This document shows, one piece after another, positions 1 to 10,049 of a stretch of DNA of 64,000 bases. Source of the stretch: Dasypus novemcinctus (taxonomy: Eukaryota > Chordata > Mammalia > Cingulata > Dasypodidae). Location of the stretch: NCBI RefSeq assembly GCF_030445035.2, contig NC_080696.1, positions 25,867,661-25,931,660 of the forward strand, written 5' to 3'. The notes under the pieces are model-generated. The model was not told the origin of the DNA and did no database searches. It was given only the letters and a program-made list of their open reading frames with translations. Both the position numbers and the translations under genes were made by a program. Numbering within the stretch: the first letter of the stretch is position 1; each line of letters begins with the position of its first letter.

Positions 1-377
1 CTTTCACCCCACAGGATTTGAACACACAAGTAAGTGTTCGACCTGGAGGTTGTGGGAGCCATGCCTTCTTTTTGCTTTAGGAATGTCAGGCTAGGCAGTT
101 CTCAGGCACAGTGTCCAGTATTTGTTTCTTCCCTGTCCACTGGATTGGGATTGCCTGTGAGCTCTTTGTCCTATTGCTGTTGCCAAAATGGGCTTACTGC
201 CCGATGCACACAAAAAATCTACCCTGTGACACCAGATTTCAAAGAAAGAAGGAGCTTTATTACAGAGCATCTGGGCCAGGAAGCAGGAAGCAAAGTGTCT
301 CCCTGAACTGGAGAGATATAGAGGATCTTATAGTGTTCTGGTAAAGGCATGACTGTGATAATGAGGACAGTGGTCTG
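1..377. other. Unassigned flank left of a solo LTR
   Basis: No gene or repeat family is recognised here. A minus-strand AATAAA lies within the sequence ctttattacagag at about 264-276, followed on that strand by no clear coding frame. This would fit the polyadenylation signal of an old LTR or transcript on the minus strand, but nothing else supports it. The two short plus-strand frames here have no recognisable motifs. Confidence 0.3.
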
Positions 378-381
378 ATGT

Positions 382-950
382 TGATGGATATAGGATGACC
401 AAATACCTGAAAGTAACTTGTTTCTCTTCCTGTTGCTAGGATATAATGGAAAGAATTATATGTAAATTAGAAGGTAATGAGATCCAACCCTCTCTTGGTC
501 CCAAATTCCATTTCTAGTGGTCGGGAATATCCTGTTGAAACACAGCAGTAAGAAAACCAGCTTCAACCAGTTGGCTAGATGCCTGGCTGTCTTCACTTCA
601 ACTTGCTTAAGATAGTAAAATTCCCACCCAGGGGAGTTTTCTGTCCTAATTTTGATCATGCAAGCATGATTTCCTGAACATACTAATCATACAATTATAT
701 AACTAGCTATGTATGTTCATCCATATACGTAAAAACTAATGCATAATCAAAGCAAATGCTAAGTAGTAACTTAGATATTTAAAGAAGAGTAAAACTACAG
801 CATGGGGAGTCAGGTCTGAGTTGCTTTACACTGACCTCAGCTCCTGTCTCTAGTCATAACAAATGTAAGTTCTCCCTAACTCTCTTGGTAAAGATTTTTT
901 TCCCTCTATATCTCTGGTTATCCCCAAAGGCCCAGTTTTGGGACCTAACA
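382..950 (+). mobile_element. Solo LTR, copy 1 of an ERV family seen again at 35,477
   Basis: This segment aligns along its whole length with 35,477-36,065. It begins TGATGGATATAGGATGACC and ends with CTAACA, giving the TG...CA termini of an LTR. The four bases ATGT precede it (378-381) and recur at its end (950-953, sharing the final A), which fits a 4-bp target-site duplication of the gammaretrovirus-like ERV1 class. A TATTTAAAG motif near 775 is a plausible TATA region. The polyadenylation hexamer that is intact in the other copy is lost here. No internal retroviral sequence follows, so it is a solo LTR. Family name unknown. Confidence 0.8.
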
Positions 951-2340
951 TGTGGGCCTCTGCAAGAAATTGTTTGGAGCATCCTTCATGACCAGCTTAG
1001 AATAGGGTGTGTTTTGGTCACAGGGTGATCTTGTGCCCTCTCTAGACCCATCTTAGAGGCAGAATGTGGAGAAGGGGCAGGGAACCCTGAGACTCAGTAT
1101 CTCCATAATGGGGTCTAGGGCCCTTGAGGAAAGGGAAGGCAGGCAGGTAGAAGGGGATGGATAAGAATAACTAAGCCAAGCAGATACACTGGGGTAGCTA
1201 GCAGAGGGAAACTGATCCAAGATAGTGGAGGAAAAGGAAGAGGGAAAAAGCAGTGAACAGAGGGCAGGGGCTTGAGTGCCTAGGTACTGAAAGGAGCAAG
1301 GGGGAAGCCAGGGAACACAGTGAGAAGAGGGTCTGGGAATGGTTTCCCTGCGGACTGGGGACAGGTAGTGACTAGAAGGCACATAGGGATGGAAGGGAAC
1401 AGTGGGGCAAGGATGGAGAACTGAAAGGTGGAAAAGGGCAGTGGCATGTCCTGAGAGATGAGGCATCAGACTATGTGATGAGACCCACGTAGACCATGGT
1501 GTAAATAAACACAGCTGAGGGGAAGAATACAGAGTTAAGGGTAAATGAGGGGAGCAGCAGTGTATGGAACATGGAGGCATGGAGCTGGGAGCCAGGTCAC
1601 AGCATTTCAGGAAGGTGAGAGAACTAAGGGTCTTCATAAGTGGCATGAGCCTGTAAGAGGGGAGAGCAGTGGTGACCTGAGGCAGCGGACTTGGGGAGAG
1701 AGGTGAGACAGAAGAAGAGAACCCTGGTGAAGATATGGAGTCTCTCAGCATGTTTGTGTTGGGCAGGGTATGAAGGCTGATGGTGGATCTGGGAGAGGTC
1801 AGTAGCTGAGGAGCAGATGAACTGGGTGAGGCAGGAACAGAAAGGTGAGAGGGCCTAGGAGGATGGGGCAATTAAAGGGCAGTGGGGAGCTGAATCTAGA
1901 GAAGTGAATGGGACTCTAGGTGGGGTCAATCCGCAGAGGGGGGAACCCACAGGGGGTAAACTGAGGCAGGGGAGGAGCAGGGTCCTGGGGCAGGAGCAGG
2001 GAAGGGAGGTGGGTGCTGAGTAAAGGGCAGAAACTAAGGGATGCCGGCCAGGCTGAGGGATCCTTTTGGGATCAGTCTGAGGTGAGAGGCAGGAATGAGG
2101 GATTTCATAAGGAGAGGGACTGAGGTAAACTTCCCTGGGAAGGAGTGGGAAATGTGAGAAACTGGTGGCTGATGGAACAAAGCAAGCTGCCCTGGGTGAA
2201 CTGAGGCAAGTGCTCAGGAAGGTGAAAGGAGAGAGTTGACAATCCAGCATGTGGGAGCCTCAGGAGGCCATGATTGACTGGGGCACACTCAGCACACAAG
2301 AACTGAGGCCAGGTTCATGATGTGAAGAGGACAAGATGGG
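951..2340. other. Purine-rich block of unknown origin
   Basis: From about 1,030 to 2,340 the plus strand is strongly G+A rich, with recurring gaggcagg and gggaa-type words. The minus strand therefore reads as long Ser/Pro/Leu-rich open frames (272 aa at 1053-1871 and 131 aa at 1855-2250). The two frames overlap, have no recognisable domain, and show only the low-complexity content expected of a pyrimidine-rich strand. I regard them as compositional. The block could be the internal part of a non-autonomous LTR element or an unrecognised repeat. From 2,341 to 2,626 the sequence is AT-rich with nothing recognised. Confidence 0.35.
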
Positions 2341-2626
2341 GCAGCTAAGCCCAGGACAGAGAAGAGAAACAATATAAATGGAGCATTCAGAAAGTATAGG
2401 AGATGGTTCTCTTTGAATTTATGAAGAGCTATTAGTGCATATTGCATACAATCCAGTGATGTTTCCACTTATATTCTTTAATATGCATCTTCCCATTGAA
2501 TAAGAGTTGACATTCATTTTTAATAAATCTACACATAAGTATTGTCATAGCCTTCATTGAACCTTATTTTGCCATAAAAATATTTCATATAATCTCATTA
2601 TGCTTCCTAATGATATATTAAAATTT

Positions 2627-3022
2627 GGGAAACGGATGTGGCTCAAGTGATAGTGCTTCTGCCTACCATATGGGAGAATCCCTGTGGCTTCCTAGTGAAA
2701 AAGAAGAGAAAGCATGCCCATGTGGTGAGCCAGTGCCTGCATGAGTGTCCACATGGTGAGTCAGTGCCCACGCAAGTGAGTCACACAGCAAGATAATGAT
2801 GCATCAAAAAAGAGACAAAGGGGAGAGTCTAGGTGAAGCACGGCAGAGACCAGGAACTGAGGTGATGCAATTGACAGGGATACTCTCTCCCCATCAGAGG
2901 TCTCAAGGATCAAATCCTGGTGAATCCTAGAGGAGAAAAAATGAGAAGAGAGAACTACACAGACAGCAAAAACAGCAGGGCAGGAGGAGGGGAAGAAGGG
3001 AAAATAAATAAATCTTTGGGGA
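2627..3022 (+). mobile_element. Old tRNA-derived SINE (DAS-like, older subfamily)
   Basis: A tRNA-like head (gatgtggctcaagtgatag, start near 2,634) is followed by a body with repeated atggtgagccagtgcc-type words and a tail aaataaataaatct at about 3,004-3,017. The reverse complement of 26,270-26,572 matches it through head and body, so these are two copies of one family. It differs from the six-copy set at 6,344, 8,069, 34,041 and elsewhere in the middle of the element. It is probably an older relative of the armadillo DAS-SINEs. The ends are not fixed by a clear duplication. Confidence 0.65.
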
Positions 3023-3273
3023 AAATATCCAATATTAAGACTGCATATGAAGTGATACGTGACCTACTTTTTTAAAAGGTTAAAAAAATTTAGCCAAAAA
3101 TTTAGAAAATAGACAAATTCTTATAAAAACTATATGTCACTTAAGCTCATTTGAGGTATTGTTTACCTTTCAGAATGATTCATATCAATATATCTATTTT
3201 CACTTCCATATGTCTAGAGTTCAAATAATATGCAGTTTTAAAAATAATAGTAAATGTGCATGAGCTTTTAGTT

Positions 3274-3786
3274 TGGTGGGTAGTAGACAGAATTAATAGC
3301 CCCTGAATATGGCTATGCACTAATCTCCATGTAGGGACATGAAATACACACCTCTCTTCCTCCCACTAGTTATTTGTGTAGATTGCTGGAAAGCATGGGG
3401 TGGAATTGACCAGCAATCCATCCTGGAAATTTCTGCTATAGCACATATAGGATTCTAGGCATAGTAATCATAACTTCATATGTGCTGACCTTCACTGTTC
3501 TGGGAACCCACACAATTACCCCCATATGTATGCACTCACTGTTAATCACTTACTAGGATACATACACCCTTGAGCTGCTCTATGAATTAGCTAGAGCCCC
3601 TCTTTGTGCTGTCTAGCCCTATATAATCTTTGTTTCCCTACTGTACAGCATGGTTGCTGCCTGAATGCTGACATTGGGACACATGAGTAAATAAATGGTG
3701 TGACCGCTGTTGGCCTCCCCATGTGGTTTTTTTGGGATATCAAAGTATTCTGTCGGCCTCCCTGTACTCAACCTTTCTGCATTACA
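3274..3786 (+). mobile_element. Probable 5' LTR of an ERV remnant
   Basis: The segment has promoter and polyadenylation signals in LTR order: TATATAA at 3620-3626, AATAAA at 3690-3695, then a T-rich stretch and a terminal ACA at 3784-3786. Immediately downstream lies ttggcgtagttggcagg (3788-3804), in the position of a primer-binding site. The tRNA it would pair with was not identified. The 5' edge is uncertain; 3,274 is a guess. A 155-codon minus-strand frame over 3619-4086 has no motif and is judged an antisense shadow. Confidence 0.5.
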
Positions 3787-4362
3787 ATTGGCGTAGTTGG
3801 CAGGATATTCCAGAGAATCCCACTGGGGATAAGGCAGGTGAAAGCATGTCAGCCATTCCAGATACTGTAGAGTAGACCCTACCATACACAGTGAATCTGT
3901 GGGGAGAATCCTGGGGCAGCCATACACATCTATGTGGTATGAGCTCTCCCAGCCAATAAACACTTGAGGACCCATGAGGGAGTTGGGGGGTGCCCCATAC
4001 ACTCCTGCTGGATTAGTGCAGTTAGAGAAGAGAGTAGAGGGAACTGTTATTAAGAAAAATGAGCAATGTGCTGTGGCTGCAGCCACTGCATGGCCCTTCC
4101 TCCTTGCCTAGTGTGATACTACTATCAAGCAGCAGCTGAAGCAAAGGCAAGGTGACTGGAGGAGGACTTAAAAGTTGGAATGGAATCTCCAATTGATTCA
4201 AGTAAATCAAAAGGAGAATTTAAGAACCCAGAAGAATCACAAGAACAGGTGCAAACAATGGTCTGTCTATGGTCAGGTTAGAGGAAAGAAGAATTACAAC
4301 TAGAAAAGAATTTGCAGACTTCCACCTCTGCTTTAGTGACAGATCTATCTGAGCAACTAGAT
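3787..4362 (+). pseudogene. ERV leader and gag-like remnant, 5' part
   Basis: Downstream of the LTR and PBS-like site, the plus strand reads as a broken, charged, Gln/Lys/Glu-rich frame with stops and shifts. Around 4,155-4,362 the frame includes an acidic segment ending in LSEQLDKKD. It runs straight on, across the L1 and SINE insertions, into 6312-6343 and 6769-6960. This suits a retroviral gag or gag leader after long neutral decay. No major homology region or zinc knuckle is visible, so the class is not determined. A part-deleted noncoding leader is the alternative. Confidence 0.35.
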
Positions 4363-4372
4363 AAAAAGGACA

Positions 4373-6301
4373 TTAAGTAAATATGATGTGAATAGGGTGT
4401 AAGAGTATCGCTGTGGAAGGAAAAAGGTGTTGTGGTGGATGTATGGGAGTGCTGTATATTATATATATGCATTGCTGTGGTCTAGGACTCCTACGAAGAA
4501 ATGCTGAATAATTAGGGAGGGGGGGAAAAAAAAAAGGATAGGATGTGGAATTTTTTCAAGTCAACATTCTTTATCTAAGTTCTTTATCTAACTTTATCCA
4601 AGTTCTTTATCTATCCTTTAAACCCATCGCTATATGCCATTCCCTAGTAAGGGACCATGACATTATATTGGGCTTCAAATTTCGGGGAGTTCTGGATCAC
4701 AGAGTGTTTCAACAATGGCAATGGAGGGATACTGGTATGGGATACCAATGACAGGTGATATATGGCTGACAGGGAGCTGTACAGAACATATGTCCAGGGT
4801 GCATGGTAATGATTGGATATACTCATAGTGGCAACAATTAAAAACCCAGCAGGGGGGGTACTGGGTTCCTGGCCAGTGGTGCTCTGTCGTGGTCCCTAGG
4901 GGAGCAGCGATAGTCTCACAGGTACAGCGGCGGGGACCGGGAGGGAGTGACAGTTCAACAGTGAGCCCCTGATGCTAATGACTATGCTTGTGAGCTGATA
5001 AACCTAAAACAAGAACAAGGCCTAGAGCAACATTGTGCCTGGGAATTTCCTCCTGTCAGCCTTCATGTTACTCAAATGTGGCCAGTCTCGAAGCCAAACT
5101 CAGCATGTAATTGCAATGCCTTCCCTCCAGCGTGGGACATGACACCCGGGGATGAGCCTCCCTGGCAACGAGGGACCACTATCAAATACCAACTGATGAT
5201 GCAACTGGAAAAGGACCTTATATGGAAGGTTCAATGCGGATCAACAGAATATCCATGTCTACATAAAACAACATGACTTTAAAATGCTGTTTGACCTAAA
5301 GTAAGGGGGAAATGGAAAGGAGAAATGAGTTTATATGGCTACGAGTTTCTAAAAAAGAGTCTGGAGGCTGGCAGAAGGATTGCCCTCATGCACAACTGAG
5401 CAGAGTCAAAGAGACAGATAAAGCAGATACAACCCCCAGATATTGGTTCCTATGAAGGCTAAAGAGACCCATGAGAGTTATGGTCATGGCCGATGGGGTT
5501 TACTACCAGGGCAGATGGCCCCTCTCTGGAAATGGTGTTTATGTGTGATGAATCTGGACTCAGATGGGATCTCCCTTCATAAGACTTTCATACTAATCTG
5601 CTGGAGGTGCAGTTAACGTTGGGGTTTAAGATATAGTTAGGGGATTTGAATCTCTGGACTGATAATGTGATAGCCAGGTCCTGAGCCTCAACAGACTCCA
5701 GCACCTACAATCTGATTTATTGGACTTACCACACTCAGCTAAGATGGAGTTAAAGAAGGACAATCACCACACCATGGAGCCTAGAGTGATTACAACTGAA
5801 AATGGGAGGATGGCAGCCAACATCCATGTGGAATCTGAGCCTCCTCTCGACATAGAGGTGCAATGGACACAACCAATCCAATGTCCACATAGAAGAGGTG
5901 GCATTGGATTGGGAAAAGTGGACATGGTGGACGATGGGTATGGGGAAGGGCAGGAAGAGATGAGAGGTGGGGGCGTATTTGGGACGTGGAGCTGCCCTGG
6001 ATGGCGCCTCGGGGGTGATCACCGGACATCTTGGATCCTCACAGGGCCCACTGGATGGAATGGAGGAGAGTATGGGCCATGATGTGGACCATTGTCTATG
6101 AGGTGCAGAGGTGCCCAAAGATGTACTTACCAAATCCAATGGATGTGTCATGATGATGGGAACGAGTGTTGTTGGGGGGGGAGAGGGGGGGGTGGGGGGG
6201 TGGGGTTGAATGGGACCTCACATATATATTTTTAATGTAATATTATTACAAAGTCAATAAAAAAAATAAAAAAATAAATAAAATAAAACCACAAAAAAAA
6301 A
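4373..6301 (+). mobile_element. 5'-truncated L1: 3' UTR only
   Basis: This is the last ~1.9 kb of the same L1 3' UTR found in reverse at 53,079-55,060. It ends with the G-rich stretch, AATAAA near 6,254 and an A-rich tail to about 6,306. The target-site duplication AAAAAGGACA is exact (4363-4372 and 6302-6311). It is inserted in the same orientation as the ERV remnant it splits. It contains no coding frame; open frames such as 5720-6082 are fortuitous. Confidence 0.9.
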
Positions 6302-6343
6302 AAAAAGGACAGTGATTCAGATGTAGAAACTATAGAACCTTTA

Positions 6344-6758
6344 TTTATTTTGTTTAGATTTTTAAAATTTCTCTCCCCTTCCCCTCCAATCCCCCATTGT
6401 CTGAACTCTGTGTCCATTTGCTGCGTGTTCTTCGTTGTCTGCTTCTGTTGTCAGTGGCACAGGAGTCTGTTTCTTTTTGTTGCGTCATCTTGTGTGTCAG
6501 CTCTCCATGTGTGTGGTGCCACTCCTGGGCAGGTTGAACTTTCTTTCACACTGGGCAGCTCTCCTTACAGGGTGCAGTCCTTGTTGTGGGGCTCCCCTAT
6601 GCAGGGATACCCCTGCATGGCACAGCATTCCTTGCATGCATCAGCACTGCACATGGGCCAGCTCCACACGGGTCAAGGAGGCCTGGGGTTTGAACTGCGG
6701 ACCTCCCATGTGGTAGACAGATGCCTGATCCACTGGACCAAGTCCACTTTCCTATAGA
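6344..6758 (-). mobile_element. DAS-type tRNA-derived SINE
   Basis: On the minus strand a tRNA-like head with a degenerate pol III B box (complement of ggtttgaactgc) is followed by a ~300-bp body and an A-rich tail (plus-strand T-rich near 6,344-6,360). It is flanked by AGAACCTTTA at 6334-6343 and 6759-6768. It lies inside the ERV gag-like remnant. The 135-codon plus-strand frame across it is the antisense of the SINE and recurs in other copies. Confidence 0.9.
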
Positions 6759-6768
6759 AGAACCTTTA

Positions 6769-6960
6769 AATCATGCTAAACCACTTGGGGAAGGGAAGGC
6801 TAAATCAAAGATACAAAATCCTGCACAAGCAGAAGTGCAAAAGACAGCACTTTTCACTGATACCATGGTTGTAAGAAAACATTCTGCTAACAAGTTAACT
6901 AACATAAAAAAAACATTCCTGCAGCAACTCTGCAAACCCCCTGCCACCTGAATGTTATGT
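6769..6960 (+). pseudogene. ERV gag-like remnant, 3' part
   Basis: This is the continuation of the frame interrupted at 6,343. A plus-strand frame runs from about 6,721 to 6,951, of which only the part after the SINE is ancestral, and it encodes a Lys/Gln/Ala-rich segment. The sequence then becomes AT-rich and is no longer recognisable. It is called only because it is contiguous with the fragment at 3787-4362 once the insertions are removed. Confidence 0.3.
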
Positions 6961-8056
6961 CTGTGGGCTAGTGAGGGCTGAAAATTAAATTGCTGAAAAA
7001 GTAGAAAAATTAGCAACATTAATGTTCTCTATTTTGTTTCCATGATAATTTTAATTGGGCCAGGAGAAGCACATTGATAAAATTAGTGATGTTAACATTT
7101 AGTAACTTTTGAACTGGAAAACCCTAAGGAAATAGATAAATAAAAAATGTTAGCAGCTTTTGTAAGCCTGCAATTAAAATATATTACCAACTGAAAGAAA
7201 ATTAAAACTTTAACAATATTTCAATTTTAGTCACATTTTATTTTGATTAGAATTTTTAAGTGTTAAAAAAGAACTTTCAGTTTTAAATCAATAGCTTACT
7301 CCTGAATTTCAAATCTGTCAAAACTGTACTACTGCAGAGTAACCCAGAATATATGAGAGTTAAATGTCTGTATGTCTAAACTTCCAAATTAGTGCTTAAC
7401 TACAGTTACATTGCATAAGTATTCCTAACTGGCTACTGATTACTAATAAAAATGTTTCCAGGAATGAGCTTGCCTATTACAGGCAATGTGGATTCCAGAA
7501 GAGATCTTAAAAGTGGTATAATCAGCTATGTAAAATAATGGAGAGCTTGGAAACAGCCATAGCAAAGGAGTAAGAATAATGAGTCAATTTAGTGAGCTTT
7601 ATGTTTCTGTTGGTGTGTTTTAACTCTTTCTGCATTTCTGTTTGTTCAGTGTATATATTGATACCTCCAGATGGTAATATTAAATTAACAAATGAATATT
7701 CTTAAAAGAGCTTTATTCAAATGGCCAATTAGGTAAGTGCTTATATTGGTAAATAAGTATGGATACTAATAAGATAAATTAATATTATATGAGTTAAATC
7801 TTTCCAGTGATGAAGATTTTAAGTTTTGACTAATAAAATTATTACAAACCATCTTTTTAAAAAATTGTTTTTGCCTAAAGTGAAATGAATAGTTTATTTT
7901 TGCTTCACAGAACAGAATGAAGGATATGACTTAAATGGATATAGAAAGAAGAAAAGATTTGTGGAAGTACTGACTAAATTTTGATAAGTTTACTTAAGGG
8001 CATGTGTTTTGTCCTAACCTAAGATAACTGGTTTTCATAATATCAGGATGAAAGGA
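6961..8056. other. AT-rich sequence without recognised features
   Basis: About 1.1 kb of AT-rich DNA with stops in all frames and no repeat that I can match elsewhere in the window. It could be further ERV decay or single-copy sequence. Confidence 0.4.
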
Positions 8057-8068
8057 TGTAAGACAAAT

Positions 8069-8470
8069 TTTTTTTTTAAAGATTTTTTTTTTATTCATTT
8101 CTCTCCCCTTCCCCCCAGCCCTCCCCATTGTCTGCTCTTTGTATCCATTTGCTGCAAGTTCTTCTTTGTCTACTTCTGTTGTCAGTGGCACAGAATCTGT
8201 GTTTCTTTTTTTGTTACATCATCTTTTGTGTCAGCTCTCCATGTGTGCAGTGCCATTCCTGGGCAGGCTGAACTTTCTTTCATGCTGGGTGCATTCCTTG
8301 TGCGTGGTTCTCCCCTATGTGGGGGACACCCCTGCATGGCCCAGCACTCCTTGCATGCATCAGCACTGCATGTGGGCCAGATCCACATGGGTCAAGGAGG
8401 CCTGGAGTTTGAACCATGGGCCTCCCATGTGGTGGACAGATGCCCTATCCACTGGGCCAAGTCCACTTTC
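8069..8470 (-). mobile_element. DAS-type tRNA-derived SINE
   Basis: Reverse-orientation copy of the same family as 6,344-6,758, with its tRNA-like head at the right end and a T-rich (A-tail complement) left end. The exact duplication TGTAAGACAAAT flanks it (8057-8068 and 8471-8482). The 172-codon and 122-codon plus-strand frames spanning it are antisense SINE frames, not genes. Confidence 0.93.
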
Positions 8471-8939
8471 TGTAAGACAAATCTTGAATGCACATGGCAA
8501 GTTGTAGAAGATACTATAGGATGTAGTATTAAGGGAATATATTCTGTGATAGTGAAATTGTCTTGAGATGAAGTAACCAGTCTATATGGCTATGGATTGT
8601 TATAAGACATTTGTAAAAGCATTGTTTACACTGAAATATCCATAAAGTCAGTGTTAAATAGAAACTGAATTGGTGTTGATAACAAAAAGTAACTTCATAA
8701 CAGGAAAACCTGTCAGAGACCATTTCAATCTGCATAAGAAAGTGGTAGTAGGAAGAAGATAATCTTGATTCCACTGGGAATTTTAGGTTTTCATAAAATA
8801 ATGGAGAAAGTAGTTTTTCCTGTACTGGTAAAATAAAATACCAGTTAATTAATGTAATCATGGTAAAGGTGCAAAAGTGAAAAGTAAAGTAATAAAAGAG
8901 TTAAGACCATTTGACATGTTAAAAGTTGAATGAAAAGTG

Positions 8940-10040
8940 TTTAGCAATTGTTACAAAATTAAAGGACTTTTATAACATTCTGTTTCTGTTTAACAAAGTT
9001 GTTTGGTGAAATGTTCTTATGAATATTTAAAGATTGTATAAATTCCTCAAAATTAAACAATGTTTTCTGCAAAATATTAAATAAAAGTATAATGTTAATC
9101 ACGGTTTTAATGATTTTAAATAATGATTTGTGTCACAAATGAGAAACAACCTCTCCACCTAGTCATCAAAGGCAGATGCTTGGCTTGTATTCATCTGGTT
9201 TGCCCCACCTCCACTGAAGAAGCAGCTCTTTGGCTGTAGAGAGTGGCCATTGGGGGCTGCCAGGAATGACATTAACAGTAGATTATCATAAGTTAAAGTA
9301 ACACCACTATTGTATACAAAAGCCCCAAATACTGTTGTTTTGTTTCAAAAAAATTAACACTCAGTGTGTCACTATCACTTTGTTTTAGATCTCCTAAGAC
9401 TTTCTTTACTATCTCCTTAGGCAAGTCAAGCCTGCCTGCATTCACCTTCATGTGGGAGACCAGCAGTGGATCTTGCAGGGCTTCCCCAAGGCCATGTGCA
9501 GAGTCCACACCATCTGTCATGTCCTGGTGGCAAAGGATCTGGCTGTGCAGAAGAAAGTTGTGGCTGTACCCTATTTCATTATACTGATATTATTTTAACC
9601 AGTTATTCTTTTCAGAATTAGAAGAAGCATCAGAAACAATGGTATCTTATCTTAAGAGCCTGGAATGGGCAAACAATTGGGACAAGCTGCAAGGTCCCTG
9701 CTGCTCAGGCAAACTCTTAAGTGTTATTAAAGTATGATGTTTTCCCACACCAGAAACCCAAAATGATTAATGACCTTTTTGTGCTTGTTGAGGTACTGAA
9801 AACCCTTCATCCTTCTTTTAGCTCAGATATTCAAAACCATTGTATGTGTTAATCAGGAAAGCTTGTACATGGAAATGAGAGAATCTCCCAAGCGGGCTGC
9901 TTTTTAAGAAGTAGAGAGGGCTATAATACAGTCTCAAGCAGTAAAGGGGGTGGGCCTTGACTTAGCCTGTGAATTGGATGTGGCTACACCAACATTGACT
10001 TTGGATAGGGTTTGTGGCAAAGACACCTTTCTAAACAAAT
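8940..10040 (+). pseudogene. ERV-L-like pol remnant, copy 1
   Basis: This aligns with 25,325-26,268 over about 1 kb. In the plus strand, broken frames near 9,460-9,600 give the reverse-transcriptase landmarks expected of ERV-L/foamy-like elements: a stretch reading ICHVLVAKDL, then the catalytic-loop position reading FHYTDIIL. The usual YxDD acidic pair is damaged there. The next frame (about 9,615-9,720) reads SLEWANNWDKLQGP, as expected downstream of the RT active site. Shifts and stops are frequent, so it is long dead. On the right it is cut by the L1 starting near 10,050. The assignment rests on motif order, not on a database match. Confidence 0.6.
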
Positions 10041-10049
10041 ATCCCTTGG

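Noticed and set aside
1053-2250. Two long minus-strand ORFs (272 and 131 codons) as genes
   Set aside because: Low-complexity Ser/Pro/Leu content produced by a purine-rich opposite strand. They overlap each other, with no domain, no splice logic and no neighbours.
3619-4086. 155-codon minus-strand ORF
   Set aside because: It overlaps the U5, PBS-like site and leader of an ERV read on the other strand and has no recognisable motif.
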